Assembly (NCBI GenBank): GCA_034112325.1
Contig: JAWUVO010000103.1
Coordinates: forward strand, 1-34,054
Length of the DNA stretch: 34,054 nucleotides
Direction: 5' to 3'
Origin: Bermanella sp034112325
GTDB taxonomy: Bacteria; Pseudomonadota; Gammaproteobacteria; Pseudomonadales; Oceanobacteraceae
A program made the position numbers and the translations under genes. Positions 1 to 6,771 of the stretch are shown here, piece after piece. Position 1 is the first letter of the stretch. Each line of letters begins with the position of its first letter. The notes below the pieces were generated by a model. It did no database searches. It had not been told where the DNA came from and saw only the letters and a program-made list of their open reading frames with translations.

Positions 1-1
1 C

Positions 2-1009
2 CCTCCAGGTATCGAAATTAGCGAAGCAGAAATTCAGGTAGAGCTAGATTTGCGCAAACCCGGCACGTCTAAATTTACCACTCAGCGTCGTGAACCCGAT
101 CAAGTGAAAATTTTGTCAGGTATTTTTGAAGGCAAAACAACAGGTACACCAATCGGTATGTTGATTGAAAATACCGATCAGCGCTCTAAAGATTATGGCG
201 ACATTCACGAAAAATTCCGTCCGGCCCATGCAGACTATGGTTACACGCAAAAGTATGGCTTTCGTGATTACAGAGGCGGTGGTCGTTCAAGTGCTCGCGA
301 AACCGCCATGCGGGTTGCAGCTGGTGCTATAGCTAAAAAATTCTTATTAAGTAAAGGTATTCAAGTTCGCGGTTATTTGTCGGCACTTGGACCGGTTAAG
401 GCTGAAAAGTTTGACTGGGATCAAGTTCGTAAAAATCCTTTCTTTTGCCCCGATGTAGATAAGGTTCCAGAAATGGAAGCCTATATGAATGCATTGCGCA
501 AAGAAGGCGATTCTATTGGCGCTAAAATTACAGTAATTGCTTCGGGCTTGCAGCCTGGTTTAGGCGAACCTGTTTTTGATCGACTAGATGCTGACTTGGC
601 TCATGGTCTAATGAGCATTAATGCGGTTAAAGGAGTTGAAATTGGTGATGGTTTTTCTGTGATTGAGCAAAAAGGCTCAGAACACCGAGACGAAATGACA
701 CCAGAAGGTTTTTTATCTAACCATGCTGGTGGCATAGTCGGTGGGATTAGTAGTGGACAAGATATTATTGCTCATATTGCACTTAAGCCCACATCAAGTA
801 TTACCATTCCCGGCAAGACTATCGACATACACGGTAATCAAACTGAACTAATCACCAAGGGTCGCCATGACCCGTGTGTGGGTATTCGTGCTACGCCAAT
901 TGCAGAAGCGATGATGGCAATTACGCTGGCGGATCATTATTTACGTGATCGTGGTCAAAATGCTGAAGTTGAATGTACCACTCCGGTTATTCCAGCTGGT
1001 AAGTACTAG
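2..1009 (+). CDS. aroC: chorismate synthase, 5'-truncated by window edge
   Basis: Catalyses EPSP to chorismate with reduced FMN, the last common step of aromatic amino acid synthesis (cytoplasmic). The reading frame is open from base 2 (PPGIEISEAEIQ...), so the start lies outside the window; compared with the roughly 360-residue E. coli protein about 30 N-terminal residues are missing. Seen in sequence: RRPGTS-like segment (RKPGTSKFTTQRREPDQ), the GGGRSSARETAMRVAAGA signature, and the C-terminal TKGRHDPCVGIRA motif, all diagnostic for the family. It ends at a TAG and is followed 42 bases later by the MFS gene, probably in the same transcript because no terminator lies between them. Pseudomonas also has an MFS gene after aroC. 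Identity is certain; only the 5' end is missing. Confidence 0.98.
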   Translation, partial: PPGIEISEAEIQVELDLRKPGTSKFTTQRREPDQVKILSGIFEGKTTGTPIGMLIENTDQRSKDYGDIHEKFRPAHADYGYTQKYGFRDYRGGGRSSARETAMRVAAGAIAKKFLLSKGIQVRGYLSALGPVKAEKFDWDQVRKNPFFCPDVDKVPEMEAYMNALRKEGDSIGAKITVIASGLQPGLGEPVFDRLDADLAHGLMSINAVKGVEIGDGFSVIEQKGSEHRDEMTPEGFLSNHAGGIVGGISSGQDIIAHIALKPTSSITIPGKTIDIHGNQTELITKGRHDPCVGIRATPIAEAMMAITLADHYLRDRGQNAEVECTTPVIPAGKY

Positions 1010-1051
1010 TCTCTTCTAAAGTTGTAATTGTGGAAAGGCGTGGGATTTAGA

Positions 1052-2227
1052 ATGTCTGATTCTTCACGCACCAGCGCCCTTCCACAAGCAGCGGTTCAAT
1101 TGCCTTATTGGCGCCTATCCTCTTTTTATTTTTTCTACTTTGCCTTATTGGGTTGTATCTCTCCTTATTGGGGGTTATTCCTTGATGGTCGCGGCTACAG
1201 CGCCCAGCAAATAGGCGAGCTAATGGCGCTATTTGGTTTGGTACGTATTATCGCACCTAATGTATGGGGCGCTTTAGGCGATTACACCGGTCGACGAATG
1301 GCACTGTTACGCCTAGGTTGCGCCATGTGCGCTTTAATATTCTTTAATATATTTTGGGTTAACTCGTTTTTCACCATGGCCATAATTATGCTGGGCTATG
1401 GTTTTTTTTGGGCGGCTGTTTTACCTCAGTTTGAAGTAGTGACACTAAATTATCTGGGAGAAAAAACAGATGATTATTCAAAAATAAGAATTTGGGGCTC
1501 AATTGGCTTTGTAGTATTTGTTCTGCTTTTAGGATTTTTGTTTGACACCATAAGCGTGCAATATCTACCAGTTTTTATGCTGATCATATTAGTAGTGATG
1601 TTTTTTAATAGCTTATCAATTAACGGGCAAGAATTAACCCAGGAGCACGAAGAGACTGAAGGTTTTTTGTCGTTAGTTAAAAAACCAGAGGTAATTGGTT
1701 TTTTACTGGCCGCATTTTTAATGCAATTAAGCTTTGGTGCTTATTACACCTTTTTTAGTTTGTTTTTAGAGCAAGCCGGCTATTCAAATACTATGATTGG
1801 TACTTTATGGGCGGTAGGTGCCACGGCCGAAATCATAATATTTTTGATTGTTCATCGATTATTTAAACTTATTAATTACAAAACAATATTGGTAATTAGC
1901 TTATTATTAGCAGCAGTACGTTGGTATTTTACAGCACACTTTGTTGATGTGTTATGGCTGTTAATTTTGTTACAACTAACTCATGCTGCCACGTTTGGCA
2001 CTATGCATGCGGTGTCTATGCATTATGTGCATCAGTATTTTAAAGGCAAGCACCAAGGGCAGGGCCAGGCGCTATTTTCCAGTTTAACTTATGGTGCTGG
2101 TGGTGCCATTGGGGCGATAGTTTCAGGTTACATATGGTCTGTAGATTTTGGTGTGACGATGTTTGAGTTAGCTTCTATTAGCGCATTAGTTGGTGCGGTA
2201 GCGGCCTGGCTACTGGTTAAAAAGTGA
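1052..2227 (+). CDS. MFS transporter (HcaT/MFS_1-like family)
   Basis: Inner-membrane secondary transporter of the major facilitator superfamily, about 391 residues with around 12 hydrophobic segments. The N-terminal half carries the characteristic layout of the HcaT-like (phenylpropionate permease-like) branch: a YWRLSSFYFFYFALLGCISPYWGLFL first helix, and the loop 2-3 motif GALGDYTGRR, a variant of the MFS motif A. A longer frame opens at a TTG at 1028, but ATG 1052 is preferred because GGAAAGG lies 13 bases upstream and family members begin close to the first helix. Substrate cannot be told from sequence. It sits directly after aroC and ends just before a strong palindromic terminator. Confidence 0.85.
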   Translation: MSDSSRTSALPQAAVQLPYWRLSSFYFFYFALLGCISPYWGLFLDGRGYSAQQIGELMALFGLVRIIAPNVWGALGDYTGRRMALLRLGCAMCALIFFNIFWVNSFFTMAIIMLGYGFFWAAVLPQFEVVTLNYLGEKTDDYSKIRIWGSIGFVVFVLLLGFLFDTISVQYLPVFMLIILVVMFFNSLSINGQELTQEHEETEGFLSLVKKPEVIGFLLAAFLMQLSFGAYYTFFSLFLEQAGYSNTMIGTLWAVGATAEIIIFLIVHRLFKLINYKTILVISLLLAAVRWYFTAHFVDVLWLLILLQLTHAATFGTMHAVSMHYVHQYFKGKHQGQGQALFSSLTYGAGGAIGAIVSGYIWSVDFGVTMFELASISALVGAVAAWLLVKK

Positions 2228-2263
2228 TGACTGTTTCTTTAATATTTTCACAATCTTGTAGAG

Positions 2264-2293
2264 CTAAAAAAAGCGCCTAGGCGCTTTTTTTAG
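2264..2293. terminator. bidirectional intrinsic terminator between MFS gene and folD
   Basis: A perfect 30-bp palindrome with centre at 2278/2279: an A-run, then AGCGCCTAGGCGCT, then a T-run. It provides a GC-rich hairpin followed by U residues on both strands, so it can stop both the aroC-MFS transcript and the converging folD transcript, whose stop codon is at 2316. Confidence 0.93.
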
Positions 2294-2315
2294 TTGCAAA
2301 TTAATACTGCATTAA

Positions 2316-3173
2316 TTATTTGTCGTGAAAAGTTTCACACGCATACAGTGTGTTTTCCATTAACGTTGCCACTGTCATGGGCCCCACGCCACCAGGGACA
2401 GGAGTAATAAAGCTGGCTTTCTCAGCGGCCACTTCAAAGTCTAAATCACCACATAGCTTACCGTCTTCTGAGCGGTTCATAGCCACATCAATGACAATAG
2501 CTCCTGGTTTGATCCAGTTTGAGTCGACGATGCCACGTTTGCCCACCGCTACCACTAACAAGTCGGCCTGACTTACGTGGTGCTCTAAGTCTTTTGTGAA
2601 GCGATGGCAGACTGTAATGGTCGAGCCAGCTAAAAGAAGCTCCATAGCCATAGGGCGGCCAACAATATTAGACGCGCCCACTATGACCGCATGTAAGCCT
2701 TTAACGTTTATTTGATAGTGACTAAACAGCGACATGATGCCAGCCGGTGTGCAAGAGCGCAGAGTCGGGGTGCGTTGCATCAAGCGGCCTACATTATAAG
2801 GATGAAAGCCATCTACATCTTTAGAAGGGTCTATGCGTTCTAATACGCTAGTGCTGTCTAGGTGCGCAGGTAGAGGCAGCTGAACCAAGATACCGTCAAT
2901 AGAGTCATCTTGATTTAAGCTGTCGATAAGCGAAAGTAGGGTGTCTTGATCGGTATTGCTGGGTAAATCATGGGCCACACTTTTGATACCTATAGACTCA
3001 CAGGCTTGGCGCTTTTTACCAACGTATACTTGGCTTGCCGAGTCAGAGCCCACAAGAACCACGGCTAAGCCAGGGGCTCTTTTGCCAGATTCTATACGTT
3101 TGCTTATCTTAACGGCTACGTTTTCACGTAATTTTTTACTAACGGCATTGCCATCTATGCGTTGTGCGCTCAT
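2316..3173 (-). CDS. folD: methylenetetrahydrofolate dehydrogenase / methenyltetrahydrofolate cyclohydrolase
   Basis: Bifunctional cytoplasmic enzyme that interconverts 5,10-methylene-THF and 10-formyl-THF using NADP. The protein is 285 residues, the usual length. Seen: the catalytic YVGKK motif with Tyr50 and Lys54 (same numbers as E. coli), the DGILVQLPLP segment, DVDGFHPYN, and the C-terminal TPVPGGVGPMT signature. The frame extends 20 codons further upstream (to 3233), but that extension (MYSMLFMRK...) is not family-like; ATG 3173 gives the standard MSAQRIDG start. Its ribosome binding site is weak. folD lies back to back with the tRNA operon, an arrangement also known in Pseudomonas. Confidence 0.97.
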   Translation of the reverse strand: MSAQRIDGNAVSKKLRENVAVKISKRIESGKRAPGLAVVLVGSDSASQVYVGKKRQACESIGIKSVAHDLPSNTDQDTLLSLIDSLNQDDSIDGILVQLPLPAHLDSTSVLERIDPSKDVDGFHPYNVGRLMQRTPTLRSCTPAGIMSLFSHYQINVKGLHAVIVGASNIVGRPMAMELLLAGSTITVCHRFTKDLEHHVSQADLLVVAVGKRGIVDSNWIKPGAIVIDVAMNRSEDGKLCGDLDFEVAAEKASFITPVPGGVGPMTVATLMENTLYACETFHDK

Positions 3174-3334
3174 GGTTGTCCAATTTGATGCTTTAATTCG
3201 GCGCAATTTTCGCATGAATAGCATTGAATACAAAAGACTTTAGGTTAATTTATCGTGCATTGTCTAATGTATGATCTAAATAGCGCTAAAATACTGGAAC
3301 CGCTTGTTTTTTATAAAAAAAATCTAAAAACCTA

Positions 3335-3371
3335 TTGACGCTTTTCAGCTTGATACGTATTATCCGCACCA
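3335..3371 (+). promoter_or_regulatory. sigma-70 promoter of the tRNA operon with GC-rich discriminator
   Basis: TTGACG at 3335-3340 and TATTAT at 3358-3363 are separated by exactly 17 bases. The sequence right after the -10 box (CCGCACC) is GC-rich, as in stringently controlled stable-RNA promoters. The transcript would begin near 3370, about 60 bases before tRNA-Arg. The bases 3362-3371 (ATCCGCACCA) happen to equal the last ten bases of the tRNA-Leu genes of the same operon. Confidence 0.82.
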
Positions 3372-3432
3372 CTTGATTAGCACTACCTATCAAGTGCAAG
3401 CGAAAGCTTGTTTGTCTAGCTTTAATAGATGA

Positions 3433-3509
3433 GCGCCCGTAGCTCAACTGGATAGAGCATCGCCCTTCTAAGGCGAGGGTTACAGGTTCGATTCCTGTCG
3501 GGCGTACCA
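3433..3509 (+). tRNA. tRNA-Arg (UCU)
   Basis: 77 bases including an encoded CCA. The acceptor stem GCGCCCG pairs with CGGGCGT (first pair G-U). The anticodon stem TCGCC/GGCGA encloses loop CTTCTAA with anticodon TCT. The T-arm has GGTTCGATTCC. First gene of a four-tRNA operon. Confidence 0.97.
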
Positions 3510-3535
3510 ACAAGTTGGTAAATGTAGTGATTAGT

Positions 3536-3612
3536 GGTGGCTGTAGCTCAGTTGGTAGAGCGCAGGATTGTGATTCCTGTGGTCGAGGGTTCGATCCCCT
3601 TCAGCCACCCCA
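3536..3612 (+). tRNA. tRNA-His (GUG)
   Basis: 77 bases including the histidine-specific extra 5' G (position -1) opposite C73 and an encoded CCA. Acceptor GTGGCTG pairs with CAGCCAC; the anticodon loop is TTGTGAT. It is 26 bases after tRNA-Arg and is closely similar to the E. coli tRNA-His gene. Confidence 0.97.
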
Positions 3613-3667
3613 TTATTTTTGCTTTGAGTAACTGTATTAAATTACATACTTGAGGCACAAATTTGAT

Positions 3668-3752
3668 GCGGATGTGGTGAAATTGGTATACACGCTAGAT
3701 TTAGGTTCTAGTGCCGCGAGGCGTGAGAGTTCGAGTCTCTCCATCCGCACCA
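3668..3752 (+). tRNA. tRNA-Leu (UAG), copy 1
   Basis: 85 bases with long variable arm (class II) and encoded CCA. Acceptor GCGGATG pairs with CATCCGC; anticodon stem CTAGA/TCTAG encloses TTTAGGT, giving anticodon TAG. It is identical over its full length to the second copy at 3856-3940. Confidence 0.97.
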
Positions 3753-3802
3753 TTCTTTAAAAATCCTGAATATAATCTTCCCGTAAGTTATTTATTTAGG
3801 TG

Positions 3803-3846
3803 TTTCAGCTTCTAGCTGAAATGTTTTAAGCAGATTTAGTTCTGCT
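3803..3846 (+). other. two short hairpins between the tRNA-Leu copies
   Basis: An 8-bp stem with 3-base loop (TTTCAGCT/AGCTGAAA, 3803-3821) and a 6-bp stem (AGCAGA/TCTGCT, 3829-3846) occupy the spacer between the two tRNA-Leu genes. The first is followed by TGTTTT, too poor to be a good terminator. They may be processing signals in the precursor RNA; this is inference from the inverted repeats only. Confidence 0.4.
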
Positions 3847-3855
3847 ATCTGTAAT

Positions 3856-3940
3856 GCGGATGTGGTGAAATTGGTATACACGCTAGATTTAGGTTCTAGT
3901 GCCGCGAGGCGTGAGAGTTCGAGTCTCTCCATCCGCACCA
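3856..3940 (+). tRNA. tRNA-Leu (UAG), copy 2
   Basis: Exact duplicate of the tRNA-Leu at 3668-3752, 103 bases downstream, again with encoded CCA. Its 3' end (T-arm strand, acceptor strand and CCA) is the apparent source of the repeat array that starts at the next base. Confidence 0.97.
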
Positions 3941-4303
3941 TTTAAAAGTAAAATCCCCAATATTTATTAAAGTATAAGCTTTCCATAATTGAGAGTTCTG
4001 TAGTTATTTCCATCCGCACCATTTTAAAGTACAATCCCCAATATTTATTAAAGTAAAGCTTTCCATAATTGAGAGTTCTGCAGTTATTTCCATCCGCACC
4101 ATTTAAAAGTAAAATCCCCAATATTTATTAAAGTAAAAGCTTTCCATGATTGAGAGTTCTGTAGTTATTTCCATCCGCACCATTTAAAAGTAAAATTCCT
4201 AATATTTATTAAAGTAAAATCTCCTTAACATATATTAATGTAAAAGCTCTCCTTAGTTAGAATTCTGACGTTATTTCCATCTATATAATTTAAAATGTAA
4301 AAC
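3941..4303 (+). repeat. ~80-bp tandem repeats ending in copies of the tRNA-Leu 3' end
   Basis: Three near-identical units (3941-4021, 4022-4101, 4102-4182; 81, 80 and 81 bases) are followed by a decayed, longer unit (4183 to about 4288, with an internal duplication of about 26 bases) and the first bases of a fifth. Each intact unit has an AT-rich part (TTTAAAAGTAAAATCCCCAA...) then TGAGAGTTC and finally CCATCCGCACCA. The last 12 bases equal the 3' end of the tRNA-Leu gene including CCA, and TGAGAGTTC equals its T-arm strand; only the stretch between these two differs (about 11 bases in place of 8). The layout resembles the tyrT locus of E. coli, where repeats behind a tRNA-Tyr gene carry its 3' end. 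No clear terminator is visible after the array. The stretch 4304-4396 holds nothing else I recognise. Confidence 0.93.
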
Positions 4304-4396
4304 TTGCTACGATACTTTTGACGCCTAATGCATAATGTTAACAAACTAATCTTTGATAAATTTGGTAAGGTTATCAACGAATAATGGGAATTAGTA

Positions 4397-4849
4397 ATGG
4401 AAAAAAATAACGGTAAAAAGATTGCACTAACTGGTTTTGGTTTATTAATTTTAGCCGTTATTTTAGCGCCACCTATTAGCATTGTTATATTTTTTGTGGC
4501 GGCAGTGATGATAATTGGCGGAGGTCGTAAACATAAAAAGTTTAAGGCTAAAGCTATTCCGCTTTCGCAAAAGTCGGCTAAATCTAAGCTTTTAACCGTT
4601 GTTCCAGCGGCTATTATACTTGTTATAGCATTAATATTTGACAGGTATAGTGGACTTTTATTAGGTGTCGCAATTTGCCTTTTTGCATATTCAATTGCAG
4701 GTATAATCGAAATCTATATTGATAAGAAATTACCGCATGCTAAGGCAAGATGGGAAAGCATGCATTCTTTGAAAAAGCTTATTATTTCTATATTAGTAAT
4801 CGCCTTTACCATCGTGATTGTTTCAATATTGATACCTATTCTGGCTTGA
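4397..4849 (+). CDS. hypothetical multi-spanning membrane protein (150 aa)
   Basis: I do not recognise this protein. It is 150 residues, basic at the N terminus (MEKNNGKK), with about five hydrophobic segments at roughly residues 9-27, 28-43, 66-83, 88-108 and 128-149, and Lys/Arg-rich loops between them (RKHKKFKAKA, KKLPHAKAR). No catalytic motif is evident. The ATG has GGGA about 9 bases upstream. It stands alone: the tRNA repeat array lies upstream and a convergent GST gene downstream. The hydrophobic pattern and absence of stops support a real gene, but conservation was not testable. Confidence 0.6.
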   Translation: MEKNNGKKIALTGFGLLILAVILAPPISIVIFFVAAVMIIGGGRKHKKFKAKAIPLSQKSAKSKLLTVVPAAIILVIALIFDRYSGLLLGVAICLFAYSIAGIIEIYIDKKLPHAKARWESMHSLKKLIISILVIAFTIVIVSILIPILA

Positions 4850-4928
4850 ATTTTAAAAAATTCTACTGCTAATATTATTATGACCTTACCAATAGTCGGA
4901 AAGGACACACTATGAACTTCTAGTTAAT

Positions 4929-4973
4929 TAAACGGGCACCTTCAAGCTAGAGTATTCCTATTGGTGCCGTTAA
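4929..4973. other. imperfect inverted repeat between convergent genes
   Basis: Arms TTAAACGGGCACC-like (4928-4940) and GGTGCCGTTAA (4963-4973) pair with two bulged bases around a loop of about 22 bases. It lies between the orphan membrane gene and the converging GST gene. There is no adjacent U-run, so a terminator role is possible but weak. Just before it, AAAGGACACACT precedes a three-codon ORF (ATG AAC TTC TAG, 4912-4923), perhaps the start of a lost gene. Confidence 0.35.
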
Positions 4974-4988
4974 ATCTTAACGTATATA

Positions 4989-5795
4989 TTAACTTAATGT
5001 CCTTGGTTTTTTCTGCCAAATTATACCGCGATTCTGGGTGTAGATAGTTCGTACCCATTCTAATGCAGGGCTGTTATTCCATTTTTTGGCTGGGCCGGCT
5101 ATCTTGTCACTGAAATCTTTAGTGCCATATATAGGGTGTTCAAGTGGGCAAGCTAACGGTGCCAAAATAGATGCCGCTGTAATATCGGCCACAGTGAAAG
5201 TATCACCCACTAAAAATTGACGGCCATCGCTAAGTTGCTGCCCAAGCCATTTAATTTGAAGTTCAATTTTTTGTTCAGCTTTTGCCACATCTCTTTCATT
5301 AATACGTAGCTTGCTCTTAAATAAGGTTTTAATCACTGGGTAGAGCAGTCGTACAACTTGGTTTTCCCAAGGCTTAGCAAACTGCGTCCAGATATTTTTT
5401 ATTAATTCTGGATGGGAAAATCCAGTTTGGTAAAGATAACGCGCCACTGGCTTACCAATAATATCAAAGCGCTTTTGTACTTCTAAAACCTCATTTTGCA
5501 AGTCTGTAGGGAGGGTTTTTAATGGTCCGTATTCCTTTGATAGCCAGTCAACTATGCTAGGGCTATCTTGCACACACTTATCGCCTTGTTGAATAACAGG
5601 AACGGTAGTTCGTTTACGCTTGCCTTTTTTTAACATAGGTAGCGCATGTACAAAGGGTGTTAATGCCTCTTCTTGATAATCAATTTTCTCGTAATCAAGT
5701 AACCAGCGAATTTTCTCGCTGTAGTGCGACATATTGATGGTGTATAACGTCAGCCCTTGTTGTTCTGCTTGTTGTTCTGCTTGTTGGTCTGGCAC
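4989..5795 (-). CDS. glutathione S-transferase family protein
   Basis: Cytosolic GST-fold protein, 268 residues from the chosen start. The thioredoxin-like N-terminal domain holds LYTINMSHYSEKIRW (candidate catalytic Ser23 or Ser26), a cis-Pro segment (TTVPVI), and QDSPSIVDWL, the glutathione gamma-glutamyl recognition motif. The helical C-terminal domain contains the GDTFTVADITAASIL signature. ATG 5813 has no Shine-Dalgarno sequence, but six codons inside, GAGGAG lies six bases before GTG 5795, so the GTG is the likelier start. The N terminus contains an AEQQ repeat from a 12-bp tandem duplication. It is the last gene of the acyl-CoA operon, about 56 bases after the crotonase gene. Substrate unknown. 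Confidence 0.88.
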   Translation of the reverse strand: MPDQQAEQQAEQQGLTLYTINMSHYSEKIRWLLDYEKIDYQEEALTPFVHALPMLKKGKRKRTTVPVIQQGDKCVQDSPSIVDWLSKEYGPLKTLPTDLQNEVLEVQKRFDIIGKPVARYLYQTGFSHPELIKNIWTQFAKPWENQVVRLLYPVIKTLFKSKLRINERDVAKAEQKIELQIKWLGQQLSDGRQFLVGDTFTVADITAASILAPLACPLEHPIYGTKDFSDKIAGPAKKWNNSPALEWVRTIYTQNRGIIWQKKPRTLS

Positions 5796-5851
5796 TTGGA
5801 TCTCCTCGATCATTTAAAAATGGTATATACAGAAAAGGGTGAATCTTGTAT

Positions 5852-6715
5852 TTATTTCCACCAAGGATAAAAGCTGGGCATATCGGTTGACGATTTTGAC
5901 TTAAACTCTGGCTTGCGTTTTTCAAGAAAAGATTTAACTCCTTCTTTACCATCCTTTTGGCTTGTATAAAATATTGCCAGCGAGTCTATGTTGTGGGCAT
6001 CTCTCGGGCTGGGTGCTGCTGAAAGCCTAAGCATCATTTGTCTGGCCAGGGTGATGCTAACTTGTGATTTTTCACAGATACTTCGAGCAATTTTATAGGC
6101 CGCTTCTAATAAGTCTTCTGGTGCATGAACCGAGCGTACAAAGCCCGTCTCCTTGGCTGTGTCGGCATCAAAAATCTCACCAGTGTAAACCCATTCTAGT
6201 GCTTGGCTTATGCCTACTATGCGCGGTAAAAACCAGCTAGAACATGCTTCAGGTGTTATGCCTATTTTTTCAAACACAAAACCAATTTTAGCTTTTTGTG
6301 ACGCTAGGCGTATATCCATTGCGGCAAGCATGGTGGCGCCAACGCCAACAGCTGCGCCATTAATGGCCGCTATAACCGGTTTTTTACAGTCGTAAATACT
6401 TAAGTTTACAGTGCCACCTGTGTCGCTTACCCCAGGTATCACGTCATTATTTTGCATGTCTTGCACACTAGGTTGCTGGCTTTCATCTAAACCAAATACG
6501 TTGCCTTCGCGGGTTAGATCCATGCCTGCACAAAATGCGCGACCCTTACCTGTTACCACAATGGCACTTACGTCGTCGTCGTCACTGGCGCGATTGAATG
6601 CATGGACCAATTCGTTCGCCATTTCTACTGTAAACGCATTCATTTGTTCGGGGCGGTTAAGGCTAAGGGTTAGTATTAAGTCCTTAACTTTATATTCTAG
6701 GGTGTTATATTGCAT
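5852..6715 (-). CDS. crotonase / enoyl-CoA hydratase-isomerase family protein
   Basis: Crotonase-fold acyl-CoA enzyme of 287 residues. Seen: oxyanion-hole segment RAFCAGMDL (60-67), INGAAVGVGATMLAAMDIRLAS (119-139) giving the second backbone NH, and a TPEACSSWFLPRIVG segment (154-168) similar to the PDAGGTWLLPR stretch of many crotonases. The residue that aligns with the first catalytic Glu of rat enoyl-CoA hydratase (in GGCELAM) is Thr128, so classical hydratase chemistry is not assured; isomerase or another crotonase reaction is possible. The ATG is preceded by AAAGGTAA. It lies between the NMO-like gene (56 bases upstream) and GST, on the same strand as the acyl-CoA dehydrogenase, consistent with beta-oxidation-like catabolism. 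Confidence 0.92.
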   Translation of the reverse strand: MQYNTLEYKVKDLILTLSLNRPEQMNAFTVEMANELVHAFNRASDDDDVSAIVVTGKGRAFCAGMDLTREGNVFGLDESQQPSVQDMQNNDVIPGVSDTGGTVNLSIYDCKKPVIAAINGAAVGVGATMLAAMDIRLASQKAKIGFVFEKIGITPEACSSWFLPRIVGISQALEWVYTGEIFDADTAKETGFVRSVHAPEDLLEAAYKIARSICEKSQVSITLARQMMLRLSAAPSPRDAHNIDSLAIFYTSQKDGKEGVKSFLEKRKPEFKSKSSTDMPSFYPWWK

Positions 6716-6771
6716 GGCTTACCTTTAAATTTAGTTGTGTATGTTGTTACTTATAAATTGTTATTAAATTG

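Noticed and set aside
3286..3513. 75-codon minus-strand ORF (...TGIEPVTLALEGRCSIQLSYGR...)
   Set aside because: It is antisense to the tRNA-Arg gene; this peptide is a well-known artefact of tRNA regions in protein databases.
3941..4182. CRISPR array
   Set aside because: The units are contiguous 80-bp tandem copies without unique spacers, and each carries a tRNA end; no cas gene is present.
3929..4182. Integration (att) scars of mobile elements
   Set aside because: Repeated tRNA 3' ends could suggest att sites, but the intervening sequences are all alike and there is no integrase, so tandem duplication explains them better.
4225..4482. 85-codon minus-strand ORF over the repeat end and start of the membrane gene
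   Set aside because: It is low-complexity, has no ribosome binding site and overlaps the better-supported 4397-4849 gene.
4912..4923. Three-codon ORF with good ribosome binding site
   Set aside because: Too short to call a gene; noted only as a possible remnant.
5695..5952. 85-codon minus-strand ORF bridging GST and the crotonase gene
   Set aside because: It is an out-of-frame shadow over the ends of two clear genes.
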